Source: Conchocele bisecta (taxonomy: Eukaryota; Mollusca; Bivalvia; Lucinida; Thyasiridae). From it: a stretch of 64,000 bases of DNA. The stretch lies in NCBI GenBank assembly GCA_029237695.1, contig CM055278.1, forward strand, positions 68,749,188 through 68,813,187, in the 5' to 3' direction. Positions 10,529-21,885 of the stretch are shown piece by piece. The translations under genes were made by a program, and so were the position numbers. The stretch's first letter is position 1, and each line of letters starts with the position of its first letter. The notes beneath the pieces are model-generated. The model had not been told where the DNA came from and ran no database searches. It saw nothing but the letters and a program-made list of their open reading frames with translations.

Positions 10529-11370
10529 AGTGCCACATGTCATTTTTGGCGGGAGACATACTGTCTCCTCGCTATTGAATCGTGATTCTGGCCGTTTGCA
10601 CGGGTCTACTTGCGGAAGTGGCTCTCTGCTCATCGGGGGACGTCTCAATAGGCTCAATTTGCGTTCGCAATTAACAACAGTCAGGTGACATTTAAAGTCA
10701 GCGAGGGAACTGCAAGCAAGTTATTAATAGCAACGGCAATCCTCAACATTATGTGTAAAATAATTGGCATGCCCAACTTTACTTTTGAAGAGAACAAATT
10801 GCTGTTATTGAGACGCCCCCCGTATCGTGTACAACGCAGTCGCAATGCGACGTCGAAGGCCATTTCTTTTTCATATTGTGGTTTAAGGGCGATTTTCGAA
10901 AAATTACCCTCTGGGTGAGCGAAACAAAATTCATGAAAACATTTTGCCGTTCATGCAGCGTACACGTATGTAGGCCTACGCCCAGTCATAATTTTGAAAA
11001 GATTTCACATAATACGTCTGCAATATACCTCGTATTACGGTTTAATAGTCGGACATAAAGCACCTTTGCTTCATCAACCTATTTGTGTTTAGAGCAGGCT
11101 GTATTTTACAAACACCAGTAACTGATCAAGTTCTCCAAATTTGCAGATTGTACATCCAATAATCAACAGCGAATATATTTCTAACAAGGAATTTCTGAGT
11201 ATGCAAATTCACAAGTGGCTACTTGTCTCCCGCCAGTCAGTACTTTCAGTACTTTGATTACATTGTATAACGGACATATCGATAATACACAGCACGTTAT
11301 ATAAAATGACACCCAGCCATAGTTGGCTTACGAGACACTATGTCTCAGTATTGCATTGCACATATTATTA
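10529..11370. other. Spacer between family F copies
   Basis: No matched repeat and no convincing coding region. Short frames here lack any recognisable domain. Confidence 0.35.
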
Positions 11371-11618
11371 TTAACCCTTTCAACCCTAAGGAACTTGAAT
11401 GGACTGTGATATGCTAATGTTCCGACCAATCCAATGGTCACAAAATGATTTTCAGCTTCGTCCATTTATGAAAAGGGGGTGTTTTTGTTCCAAGAAATAT
11501 ATAAATTACTTGTAAAAGGTGCAGATCCTGATGAGACGGCTCGTTACGAGCCGGCTCATCTGGATCTGCACTTTTTGCATAAACCGCTATAGCGGGATTT
11601 CGGGTTCAAAGAGTTAAG
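11371..11618. mobile_element. Family F MITE, copy 2 (inverted)
   Basis: Reverse orientation to copy 1: TTAACCCTTTCAACCC at left, GGGTTCAAAGAGTTAA at right. The hairpin GAGACGGCTCGTTACGAGCC sits inside. Confidence 0.72.
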
Positions 11619-11890
11619 CTTTGTTCCTTCGTTTCTTCGCCACGCTAGTTTATGGCTCTTGGGCGCTAATTAGCGGCATACCAGCGTATTACACTTGTCA
11701 ATACACTGTGTTCTCGTGACTTGTGTGTTGAAGGCTTTTAATGTGTTAATTAATGTCAAATGCATCGTTGCATTATATCGCAAACGTGCAGATTTGCACT
11801 TGCGCAGAGAGAACAAACAATTTAACAATGACAACAATGTCAAAGGTATGTTAACGGTCATTGTTTACTTGTAAGTTGTAATTAAGTATT

Positions 11891-12427
11891 ATGTGGCGGT
11901 GACTGGAGAAATTGGGCTTATGGATTTTGCGACCAGTGTAGATCCAGATCGCCAGTCTGATCAGGATCTGCACCTTTCGTTATTCATTCAACGAAACACC
12001 CGTCATGCTTCAAACAAGCAATATATATATACGTTATCAGGCTACAGGAGTGTGCTTGTGATCAGTAGCCTATTTCACCAACATTGCAAAGTATACTTTT
12101 CTAGCAAAGTATACTTTGAGGGAGTAATCATTTATTTTTTCCTGAAATGCATTAATTCATATAGAACTATAACGACTGCATATATTTGATTGTTCAAAGT
12201 ATGCAGAATTATTATTCTGAATGTATTACATTGTCACAGCCAAAATGGCTGTGATAATGTAATAAATTCAGTATAGTAAATTAATAAGTGTATCCTAAAA
12301 TTGAAAATTTCTCCCTCAAAGTATATTTTGCTACAAAGGTATGCTTTGCAATGTTGGTGAAATAGGCTACAAGAGCTGCACTAGTCACACATTCCATAAG
12401 CCCCATTTCTCAAGTCAGAGCAACATG
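11891..12427. mobile_element. Family D element interrupted by a family A MITE
   Basis: The left part (GTGACTGGAGAAATTGGGC to GTGCTTGTGATCA, 11891-12064) and the right part (AGAGCTGCACTAGTCACAC to CATTTCTCAAGTCAGAGC, 12371-12427) together make one family D element. A complete family A copy separates them. Uninterrupted copies (31308-31543) read straight through GATCAGGAGCTAC. Confidence 0.8.
12065..12370. mobile_element. Family A MITE, copy 3 (nested)
   Basis: Complete GTAGCC...GGCTAC element with the central GGCTGTGATAATG palindrome, inserted within a family D repeat. Family A was therefore active after this family D copy had settled. Confidence 0.88.
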
Positions 12428-12528
12428 TATTCGTAGTGTTACATGAAATGCACTGGACCTCAGATATGCATAGAAAGTGATGAAAAAGTCACATGTAAAT
12501 GTCTCCAGTGATTGATTGGTTGATTGAT

Positions 12529-12796
12529 TGATTGATTGGTTGGTTGGTTGGTTGGTTGGTTGGTTGGTTGGTTGGTTGGTTGGTTGGTTGGTTGGTTGGT
12601 TGGTTGGTTGGTTTTGGTTGGTTGGTTGGTTGGTTGGTTGGTTGGTTGGTTGGTTGGTTGGTTGGTTGGTTGGTTGGTTGGTTGGTTGGTTGGTTGGTTG
12701 GTTGGTTGGTTGGTTGGTTGGTTGGTTGGTTGGTTGGTTGGTTGGTTGGTTGGTTGGTTGGTTGGTTGGTTGGTTGGTTGGTTGGTTTTGGTTGCT
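12529..12796. repeat. (TTGG)n tetranucleotide array
   Basis: About 65 TTGG units with two TTTTGG interruptions near 12611 and 12784, flanked by TTGA and TTGC variants to about 12890. Long frames through it on both strands (Trp-Leu-Val-Gly or Pro-Thr-Asn-Gln repeats) are translation artefacts of a period-4 repeat. Confidence 0.95.
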
Positions 12797-12899
12797 TGCT
12801 TGCTTGCTTGCTTGATTGGTTGGTTGTCTGGTTGATTTATTGGTTGGGTGATTGCTTGATTGAGGGATTGGTCGATCGATCGATTGATTGATTGTATAC

Positions 12900-13249
12900 A
12901 GATTTTGTTCTACATATTTCAGCAATTGCTGGAGCCCTTTAATACAATAAAGAGCGGATATATCATTTCATAAAATATCTATGACGCCATATTTAGTCGT
13001 TTCGGAGCTATTTCTAGAATAAAAACATACATAACTGTACGTTGTTTCGAACTCCACAAAGGAGAGCTGCATTTGTATAGCGACGATGACATTATTAGGT
13101 ATTATTTATAAGGTAACGAACTTTGTATTGGCCAAATATGTACAGACTGAAAAGGCATTGGCCATTGTAAAATCTGAAATGTTTGTCACTTAGCTGATTA
13201 TATATATAGTCAACTCATTGTGAAATCTGAAATGGGTGTCAATTATAAG
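12900..13249. other. Spacer, nothing recognised
   Basis: No coding or repeat signal detected by eye. Confidence 0.35.
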
Positions 13250-13658
13250 GTTCGACAATGTCCAGCCGCGGGTAAACGTTTGCACGACTGGACATGGTCG
13301 AACGTTATTGTTACATTTCCGTCGGAAATGTTGTGTAATTTCAGCATTTATGCAGTACTTTCGGTACTATGATGACAAACTGCTCCATTTAAACAGTTGA
13401 TTTACACATACATATTCCGGGGCCGCAGTACACGTCGCGTGATGCACCCGCATCCATTTCAAAATTTAAATTGCGCCCGTTGTGAACTGGACTGGTGACG
13501 TAATTGCGAGTTCTAGTAACGTCATGAGACACTTGCATTACATATGTTTTGGTTTGGCCCCGGAATGAGCATTGTCTCCATCTATGGTCAAACAGCACGC
13601 GCTGTGCGTTTGAACACGGCTGTGAGTGGTGTCAAACAACGGCAGTCATGTAACAATA
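13250..13658. mobile_element. Family I repeat, copy 1 (short hairpin)
   Basis: A short inverted repeat (GTTCGACAATGTCCAGCC ... GACTGGACATGGTCGAAC) is followed by a conserved tail: GCAGTACTTTCGGTACT, CATATTCCGGGGCCGC, then GTCAAACAGCACGCGCTGTG and GCAGTCATGTAACAAT. Directly followed by a second copy. Confidence 0.72.
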
Positions 13659-13990
13659 TATGGTTCGACAATGTCCAGCCGTGTGTAAACGTTTTCTGTG
13701 GCACGAGGGATCTGTTTGAAACCAAGGCCGTATGCCGCGTGTTCAAACAGTTCCCTTGTGCAACGGAAAACGTTTACACGCGGCTGAACATTGCCGAACG
13801 ATATTATTACTCTTCAGTTGGAAATATCATGAAATTTGAGCATATATGCGGTATTTTCGATACTTTGGTAAACAGCTGATTGTTGCAAGCAACTGATTAA
13901 CGCATGCATATTCCGGGGCCGCAGTACACGTCGCGTGATTCAGGAGCCCCATCATCCTCAATGATTTCAAACTTTTGACTACGTTTTCAA
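13659..13990. mobile_element. Family I repeat, copy 2 (long hairpin, tail truncated)
   Basis: Tandem to copy 1. The hairpin at 13661-13800 has arms of about 65 bp with a GGCCGTATGCC tip. The GGTATTTTCGATACTTTG and CATATTCCGGGGCCGC tail follows. Related pieces continue to about 14180. Confidence 0.72.
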
Positions 13991-14197
13991 CAATATGTAT
14001 TGTTTCAATAGTAGCTTAGGGCGATTACATGTCGTATCAAGCGCTGAATAAGGAACATATTGGACCGCGTGAATGTTTACACACGGATAACATGGATTGA
14101 AACAGTGTGACCGCTGTTAACTGGTCTGGTGATGTAATGTCGCGTTCTAGTAACGTCATAAGACACATGCGTTATACGTAGGTATCGGCTTAGCCCT

Positions 14198-14502
14198 GTA
14201 GCCTATTTCATCAACATTGCAAAGCATACTTTACTAGCAAAGTATACTTTGAGGGAGTAATCATTTATTTTTCCTGAAATGCATTATTTCATATAGAACT
14301 AACAAATGCATATATTTCATGATTAAAAGTATGCAGAATTATTATACTGAATTTATTACATTATCACAGCCAAATTGGCTGTGATAATGTAATACATTCA
14401 GTATAATAAAAATTAATAAATTTATCATAAAATTGAAAATTTCTCCCTCAAAGTATACTTTGCTACTAAAGTATACTTTGCAATGTTGGTGAAATAGGCT
14501 AC
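14198..14502. mobile_element. Family A MITE, copy 4
   Basis: GTAGCCTATTTCATCAACAT to GGCTAC, with the complete central palindrome. Lies between family I fragments: sequence like TGGAATGAGTATTATC and ACTGCACGCACTTTACGG follows. Confidence 0.87.
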
Positions 14503-14619
14503 TGGAATGAGTATTATCTATAGCAATGGTCAGACTGCACGCACTTTACGGCTGAACACGACTGTGAGTGGTGTTAAACAATGACAACCATGTACAAATA
14601 GCTGATTGTAGTCTTGCGA

Positions 14620-14690
14620 CCAGTGTAGACCACGATCAGACAGCACGTTCGTGCAGTCTGATCGCGGTCTACACTTGTTGGCACTTTACG
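14620..14690. repeat. Short inverted repeat (GATCAGACNGCACG)
   Basis: GTGTAGACCACGATCAGACAG pairs with CTGATCGCGGTCTACAC. Sequence on both sides (GCACTTTACGGCTGAACACG) is duplicated at 14537 and 14683. Confidence 0.55.
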
Positions 14691-14792
14691 GCTGAACACG
14701 ACTGTGAGCGGTGTTAAACAACGACAAACATGTACCAATAGCTGATTGTAGTCAACTCATTATGAAATCTGAAATAGATCGTATCGATCGTA

Positions 14793-15022
14793 TTAACCCT
14801 TTCACCCCTAATTAACTGGAATGGATCTTGATATGTTAATTTTGCAACAAATCCAATCGCCACAAAATGATTTTCAGACTAATACATTTATGTTCTAAAA
14901 AATGTGAAAATTACTTTCAAAAAGTGCAGATCCTGATGAGACGGCTCGTTACGAGCCGGCTCATCTGGATCTACACAGTTTGCATAAACCGCTATAGCGG
15001 GTTTTCGGGTTTAAAGGGTTAA
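14793..15022. mobile_element. Family F MITE, copy 3, just 3' of gene B
   Basis: TTAACCCTTTCACCCC to GGGTTTAAAGGGTTAA. Its right TTAA lies about 11 bp from the gene B stop codon, so it occupies the start of the 3'UTR. Hairpin GAGACGGCTCGTTACGAGCC inside. Confidence 0.8.
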
Positions 15023-15033
15023 TGAATTCCTTC

Positions 15034-15257
15034 TTATAGGCCTTGAGTCGAAACGTTAGAACAGTGGGTTTGTGGTTTATTAAGTACCACAGTCACGTCA
15101 TTCGCTCTGCCTACTATGCTGTCTCTGCCCGTCCGTCGGCCCTTGTGCAGCTTCTCAATGAGAGGGAGACAGAACAGCATGGCCGACCCAACCACGCCCA
15201 TTATACCCAGCATGTGGTACGGTTGCACATACGAACCAGAGGCGTCACGCATATAGC
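15034..15257 (-). CDS. Gene B exon 5 (TM12 and C-terminus)
   Basis: Acceptor TATCTTTCAG|GC at 15258. Encodes GYMRDASGSY, then a final hydrophobic helix (MLGIMGVVGSAMLFCLP) and a basic cytoplasmic tail ending CSNVSTQGL. TAA stop at 15036-15034. Residues 577-650. Confidence 0.88.
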
Positions 15258-18200
15258 CTGAAAGATATAAGATAGTATTAGCAGTAATTACTGACTGTTC
15301 ACGACACCTGCCAAAACGGTCATATCCACAATGTAAAAAGAAGTTTTACACGAATATAAAAGTAGTACATATAGTACATGTAGTGATTTTGCCATGTTTA
15401 TTAGACTGTATAATGTCGGCAATTTACACGAAACAGACAGTAATATCATACAATGCATGTACGTTAAACTATAGGATATATACACACACTATTGTTACGT
15501 CCATTCGTCAGTGCGGTAGCAAAGTACTGTCTGTTTCACGAAACCTGCCCAAATGTTGCTGCTATATAAACAATGCAAAAACAATATTGTTTTTGATAAT
15601 AATAAATTTTATCAAAACAGACCTTCTTTTTGACTGAAAATGAATTATCAATGAAAAAATAAAACAAAAAAGAGTAAAAGAAAACGAAAAAGAAAAATGG
15701 AAATTGACTTTGAAACCTATCTTGATAGCTTGGAAAAGATCTAACTAAGAAAACAAAAGTTAAATTTGAAAATCGGTCCACTATATCTGAAATTGAAAAC
15801 GCTTCCCCATGTTAGTTCCCCATACACATCTTCTATGGGGATTTAACATGAGGAAATAGATTTTTTCGTCATAAAATCAATATGGGACGAAATTTTACAA
15901 AATAAAAAGAAGGTTCATTCTTAAATTTTGATAAAAATATAACATTATCAAAACAAGTACTGTATTTGCATTGTTTATATAGCCGCAACATTTTGGCAGC
16001 TTTCGTGAAACAGACATTAGCGAGCTTAAAAGAACAACATTACCGACGAGGAAGAACGTCACCGACGCCCCACCTCCGCTACAGATTGCCGCAAACCCGA
16101 TACAGCTGTGTAACCTAGCGACGGTGAAGTAGTCCACGATCACCACGGACATGAGGCAGAAATAGACGCCACTGAACAGCCCCAGGACGACGGCGTAGAA
16201 CATGAGCCACTGGAAATTGACGAAGAACCGGAGAAGGTGTGAGAACACGGAGATAATGAGGCTGGACAAGCCGATAATTGTTGACCGTCGCACCCAGCCG
16301 CGGTCGGCTATGACGCCAGTTAATATTCGTGCGCAGAGGTCCACGGCCCCATACACAGTCAATAGCTGCGCGATGTCCGTTTCTGCCAGACCAACATCGA
16401 CAGCATACGGTGCTATGTAAATACTTCCCAGAGCGTTGGACGAACAGAGGAGAGCTGTCGCCATGAGGAACACAACGAAGGTTGGATTCTTGAATAAATG
16501 AAAGTCAAAAAGCGCTAAGCACGATTCACATATACTATAGTTATCTGTCTCTGTTGTTTCGAATTCCTCCGTTATTTTTGTTTGACTCACATCTAGTCGA
16601 TGTACTGCCGGTAATATGAGCATAGACCCTCCTAGGCGGTCGGAACTCCCGTACAACGCTACATTCGACTTGGATATTGAGTCTACAAGCTTGCTTAGCA
16701 TGGATCCATGGTGGGTCGGTTCTCGGAAACTAAGCCTCTGTCTGACTCCGATTGAAGTGGGTGAACCGGTTGATTCTGGAAAGCTGACCTCCGCTGATTG
16801 GTCGCTCATGTCGCTAGTATCACCGAAGTACGTGCACGTGTAGTCCTGAACACTCACGTGCGGCGACGGAACCGACCTCTGTCGTGTCACTTTCGGTCGG
16901 TCACCATGGTGATCGCGTGTTGCATTGTTGCTAAGAAATGCCACAGTTTCGTCATTGTCATCGTCTCTTCCACCGGTGTTAGATTCAAAGTCTGACAAGT
17001 TCGCTGAATCACCGAGTGACTGTCGTCTATCGCGACGTCCCTTGTAGAACGCCTGCGGACGGAACAACGCCCCACTAACGCAGCAATTGAACATGAGCGC
17101 GGCGGCGAATAACATGAATCCCGTGTAGCCGTAGTACTCCAAGGTCACCGTGAGTACCGGGGCCAGGATAAGGGCACCTAGTGAACCTCCCCCGCTGTTG
17201 GAGATACTATTGGCGAACCCCAGCCGCTTGACGAAGTAGTTCCCAACCATCACATAGGCGCATGGTTCGATACACGCAGATCCGATACCTGAACAACGAT
17301 AAATAAAGAATACCAGGCTAGTGTATTTTGATATTAGTGTAGTGGGATAAGGACATGTTTGTGCATTTTTGGAAACAAACATGAAACTTTGCACACGGGT
17401 AGATATCATAAATGTAAGCAGCATAGGCTATAGAACCACCTCGACAGCACCCGGTGGCTCCCTGTGGCGCCACATAATGGCGCCACATGGTGGCTCACCT
17501 TCCCACGTGAATGGAATGCCCATAACTACAGGTTTAATTGTGAGTTTTCAATCTTATTAGAAGCCTTTGTACGAGAAATTATGCATAGGCATAAAAATAC
17601 CTCACTTCTATGATAACTGGTGGTGCATTGTTTTAAATTTACCCATTTGTTGCCTCATTTTAGTCATATTTGCTTATTTTCTCAGTAATAATGATATAGA
17701 TTCTCTCGGTGGGTTTACCAAGCATGCAGCTGTAAAGCACACTTATTATTCTGGATCAACTGTGTTGCTAGGGTACACACGCCGGTAAGTATTACACTGC
17801 ATATGAATTCAAGTCAAAGGTAGTGTGTACTTTAACATTAATGATCTGTGACTTTTTGGAAACAAGCATGAGACTCTATACACATATATATATCATAAAT
17901 GTAATCAACACAGGACATAGAACAATCTCGACAGCGCCCGGTGGCGCCCTGTGGTGCCATATGGTGGCTCACCTTCCCAAATGAATGGAATGCCCACAGA
18001 TACAGGTTTACTTGTTCTCAATCTTATTAGATGACACTACAGCAAAAAAATGCATTTGAATAAGATACCTCGCTTCGATGACAACTGCGTTGCTAGGTGG
18101 AGCCACCTAGTGGCGAATTTGTATAAAATTACATATCGTTGCGTTATTTTCGCCATATTTTGTGACTATTTGCTTATTTACTCAGCAATAATGATATTGT

Positions 18201-21200
18201 TTCTCTCGGTGTGCTTACCAAGCACGCAACGCTATAAGACAGACTTATTATTCCAGATCAACTGTGTTGCTAGGGTACACACGCCAGTAAGTAGGTTATA
18301 GGCTGCACGTGAATCCATGTCAACGATAGTACTAGTACTTACTTTACCGTATGCGTTCAATTAATACGCTCATAAGGCTAATTCTTAAATTTTCCTTTCA
18401 TTTAATATTATCAACAAAAAAAACGTTTTTGAATTGTTTATATGGCCGTAAAATTTGGGCAGCTTTCGTGAAACAGACAGTAGTTATATTAGGCCATATC
18501 ATGTTGTTTCTCTGTTTAGCGTCCGCGTTCGGGTAGACTTTGAGAGTGGTCCTTTAAAAATTAAAACTATTTACTGGTGAAGTAATAGGAAAACTGATTC
18601 CGGACTTGTCCAAGGTTTAAATCTGTTCATTAATTTACACTTAATAATAAGTTTAATCAGTGTATTTTATTCTTATTTTTCTTTCTAAAGTTTGCTGGCG
18701 GAGATTAAACTTCATGTTAAAACCTTTCTCAATCCTTTGCACACTGATATAATTTTATCTTTGTTTTTTTTTGTTCAAGGCTTTGGTTGTTCTTACCGAA
18801 TACATAGGTGGACACTTAACCAGAAAAATTGGCATGGTCTAACAGTGCCGAATGCACAGAGCTCTCTTCATACTTGTGCATCCCCGTCTGTATGATCACC
18901 CAGATAAATACTTCCAAATAAACAACTTTCAGTCATTTTATTGAAAGGACAGGATGTTAACAACTGATAGAAGGGAAGAATGGTGGGGGTATTCTTGTTT
19001 ATGTTAAGGATGGCATGAATTGTAAACGGAGGAATTATTTAGAGCATGAAAGGCTTGAATGTATATGGATAGAAATCTTTCCCAAAAATAGCAAGAGTTT
19101 TCTTGTAGGAAATATGTATAGACATCCTAATGAATCAGGGAAATGGAATGATATTTTTGAAAATGAAATAGAGAAAATTCTTCGCGAACAAAAGGAATTC
19201 TATCTTTTATGTGATTTTAATCGAGATCTACTTAATAGGCAAATAAGTAAAAGTTGGCTTGATTTTATGGAGCCATTTGATCTTACACAGATAATAAATA
19301 TTCCAACCAGAATAACAGCCCACTCAGAAACGCTTATTGATCATATTTACTGTAATGTAAAATCAAATGTGAATGCGATTAATGTGCCTAAATTAGGGTT
19401 AAGTGACCACGTTCCAATATTTGTAATGAGAAAATGTAACTCAGTTATTCCTAAAAATTCACATTATAATATAGCATACAGATCTTTTCAGAAATTTAAT
19501 GAAACTGGTTTTATTGCTGAACTTGAAACAGTCCCTTGGGATATAATAGAATTGTTTGATGACACAAATGATATAATGGATACATGGTCAAACTTATTCT
19601 TAGATGTAGTAAACAGCCACCTACAAATTAAACAACATAGAGTAAAACGCAACAACAACCAAAATGGCTTGCACCAGACATAATTGATGCAATGAAAATG
19701 AAACAGATTTAAATCACTCAACGAGAATGTACAATACAAAACATATCGCAATAAGGTAAATGCGTTGATTAAAAAGTCTAAAAAAGAACAATATACTGCG
19801 ATTATAAATGAAAACAAAAAGCCTTCTAATGTGTGGAAATTATTTAGGGAAGTAGGTGCTAGTAAGAAAAATGCATCTGCCACAGTTTTTTCTCTTAAAG
19901 TTAACAGGCAAAAAAATGAAAACCCTGAAGAAATCGCAAATGAATTTAACAGCTTTTTTGTAACTGTTGCATCCAAAATAAAGGAACCCATTCAACACTC
20001 AAATTTTAAAAAGCTCAGAACATATTGTGACACAAAAGTTCCGAAAGATATTTATTTTAAAATTCCAGAGATAACCAAATGCCAAGTGGAAAAATATTTA
20101 AAAACAATTGATATTTCTAAAGCAACTGGGTTGGATGAAATAGGGCCCAGGTTACTTAGAATTTCTGCACCTTACATTTCAGACAGTATAACATACATAT
20201 GCAACCAGAGTATAAAAACGGGTATTTTCCCAGATAAATGGAAGGAGGGAAAAGTTACACCATTATTAAAAACAGGTGATAAAGATGATCCAAACAATTA
20301 TAGGCCAATATCAATTCTCCCGGTTCTGTCAAAACTTTTAGAAAAGCATGTCTATGACCGTGTAATGGAATTTCTTGTTTCATACAATTTGCTGCACACA
20401 ACACAATCAGGATTTAGACCGAATCACTCGTGTGAAACCGCATTAGCTTATATGGGCGCCATAAATAATGGGAAAATTATTGGAGCCGTCATGGTAGACT
20501 TTAAAAAAGCATTTGATCTAGTTGACCATGCATTATTATTGAGAAAGCTTTGTCATTATAAATTTTCAGATACAACAATAAACTGGTTCTCATCATATTT
20601 ACTAAATAGAAGCCAAAAGGTATGCACTAATAACACGATATCTGGAGCTGCACCCATTACCTCCGGGGTCCCCCAGGGGTCTATATTAGGACCACTTATG
20701 TTTCTAATGTTTATAAATGATTTACCTCTTTATACAGATTTTGTTAACACTGACCTATATGCTGATGATACAACACTGTATGAAATGAATACATCTGTAC
20801 AATACATAAAAAAACAAGTTGGAAAGTGCTTTAGACAATTTGTCAAAATTGTGTAATAAAAATGGAATGCTCATTAATGCAGCCAAGACAAAAGTCATGC
20901 TAGTAACTACTCATCAAAGACAAGTATGTTTGAATATTGATTGTTTAGGTTTAAAACTTATTGGCGAAACTTTAAAAATGACACAGAATGATAAAATACT
21001 TGGAGTTCACATTGATAATAATCTAACTTGGTCTATGCATATTGACAAAATTGCGAAGAAAATAGCTACCAATTTATGGCTTCTTAATACAATAAATGAC
21101 TTCCTATTAATTGAACACAGAGTACAATTTTACAAAACCTACATACAACCACATATTGACTAGTGTAGTATAATATGGAGTGGAACATCGCAAACCAATC

Positions 21201-21854
21201 TAAACAGATTATATAAATTACAAAAACGAGCATGTAAAATAAGGTTGGACTACAATTATACTGATATAGTTAAACGTATGGATGAACTGAAAATACTTAG
21301 CATCTATGAACGGGTATTTTTAAGAAAAGCAAAATTCATGTTTAATGTTAATAAATCAGAAATGCCATCATACATTAATGAAATGTTTCATGTTCGGCCA
21401 ACAAATGAAAATTTACCAACTCTAAGATCCACAACTTCAAGTAATTATATTACACCTATACATACCATACAAGGAAATCTTTAAACAAACCATATCTTAT
21501 TCAGGTTCCATTATTTGGAACTGTTTACCAAGCAAGCTAAAAACAATAGAGACAAGAAATAATTTCCATTGTGAATGTATTCAATGGATAAAAGCTAAAT
21601 GAATCACCCAGGCAATTCCGTGTATATAGGGATAAGAATTGATGTCTAATACCTGGCATATACATAATGTGAAAATACATGTTTGTGTTTATTTTATTTT
21701 GTTAAAATGTAAATACATATAGTTTGTGGTTCAATCCCTGATCACATTCTTTCCTCTCTGGTCTTTGCAATCAAATAACATTTAAATCTCAGGGCATATG
21801 CCATTTGCATACATTCAGCTTGCTGAATGATTTCACTTTCATTAAAATAAAGTC

Positions 21855-21885
<31 letters not shown>

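Noticed and set aside
12410..12925. Long open frames on both strands coding Trp-Leu-Val-Gly or Pro-Thr-Asn-Gln repeats
   Set aside because: A period-4 TTGG repeat is automatically open in several frames; no flanking coding sequence.
15895..16043. C-terminal extension of gene B's large exon past FFLVG
   Set aside because: It runs into family K sequence; a GTAATG donor and exon 5 in phase explain the protein better.
17289..17424. N-terminal extension of gene B's large exon to 17424
   Set aside because: The residues upstream of GIGSAC are not SLC16-like, and a good acceptor joins in phase with exon 3.
19000..19020. Stop/frameshift in the LINE as programmed frameshifting
   Set aside because: Several independent breaks and lost domains indicate decay, not recoding.
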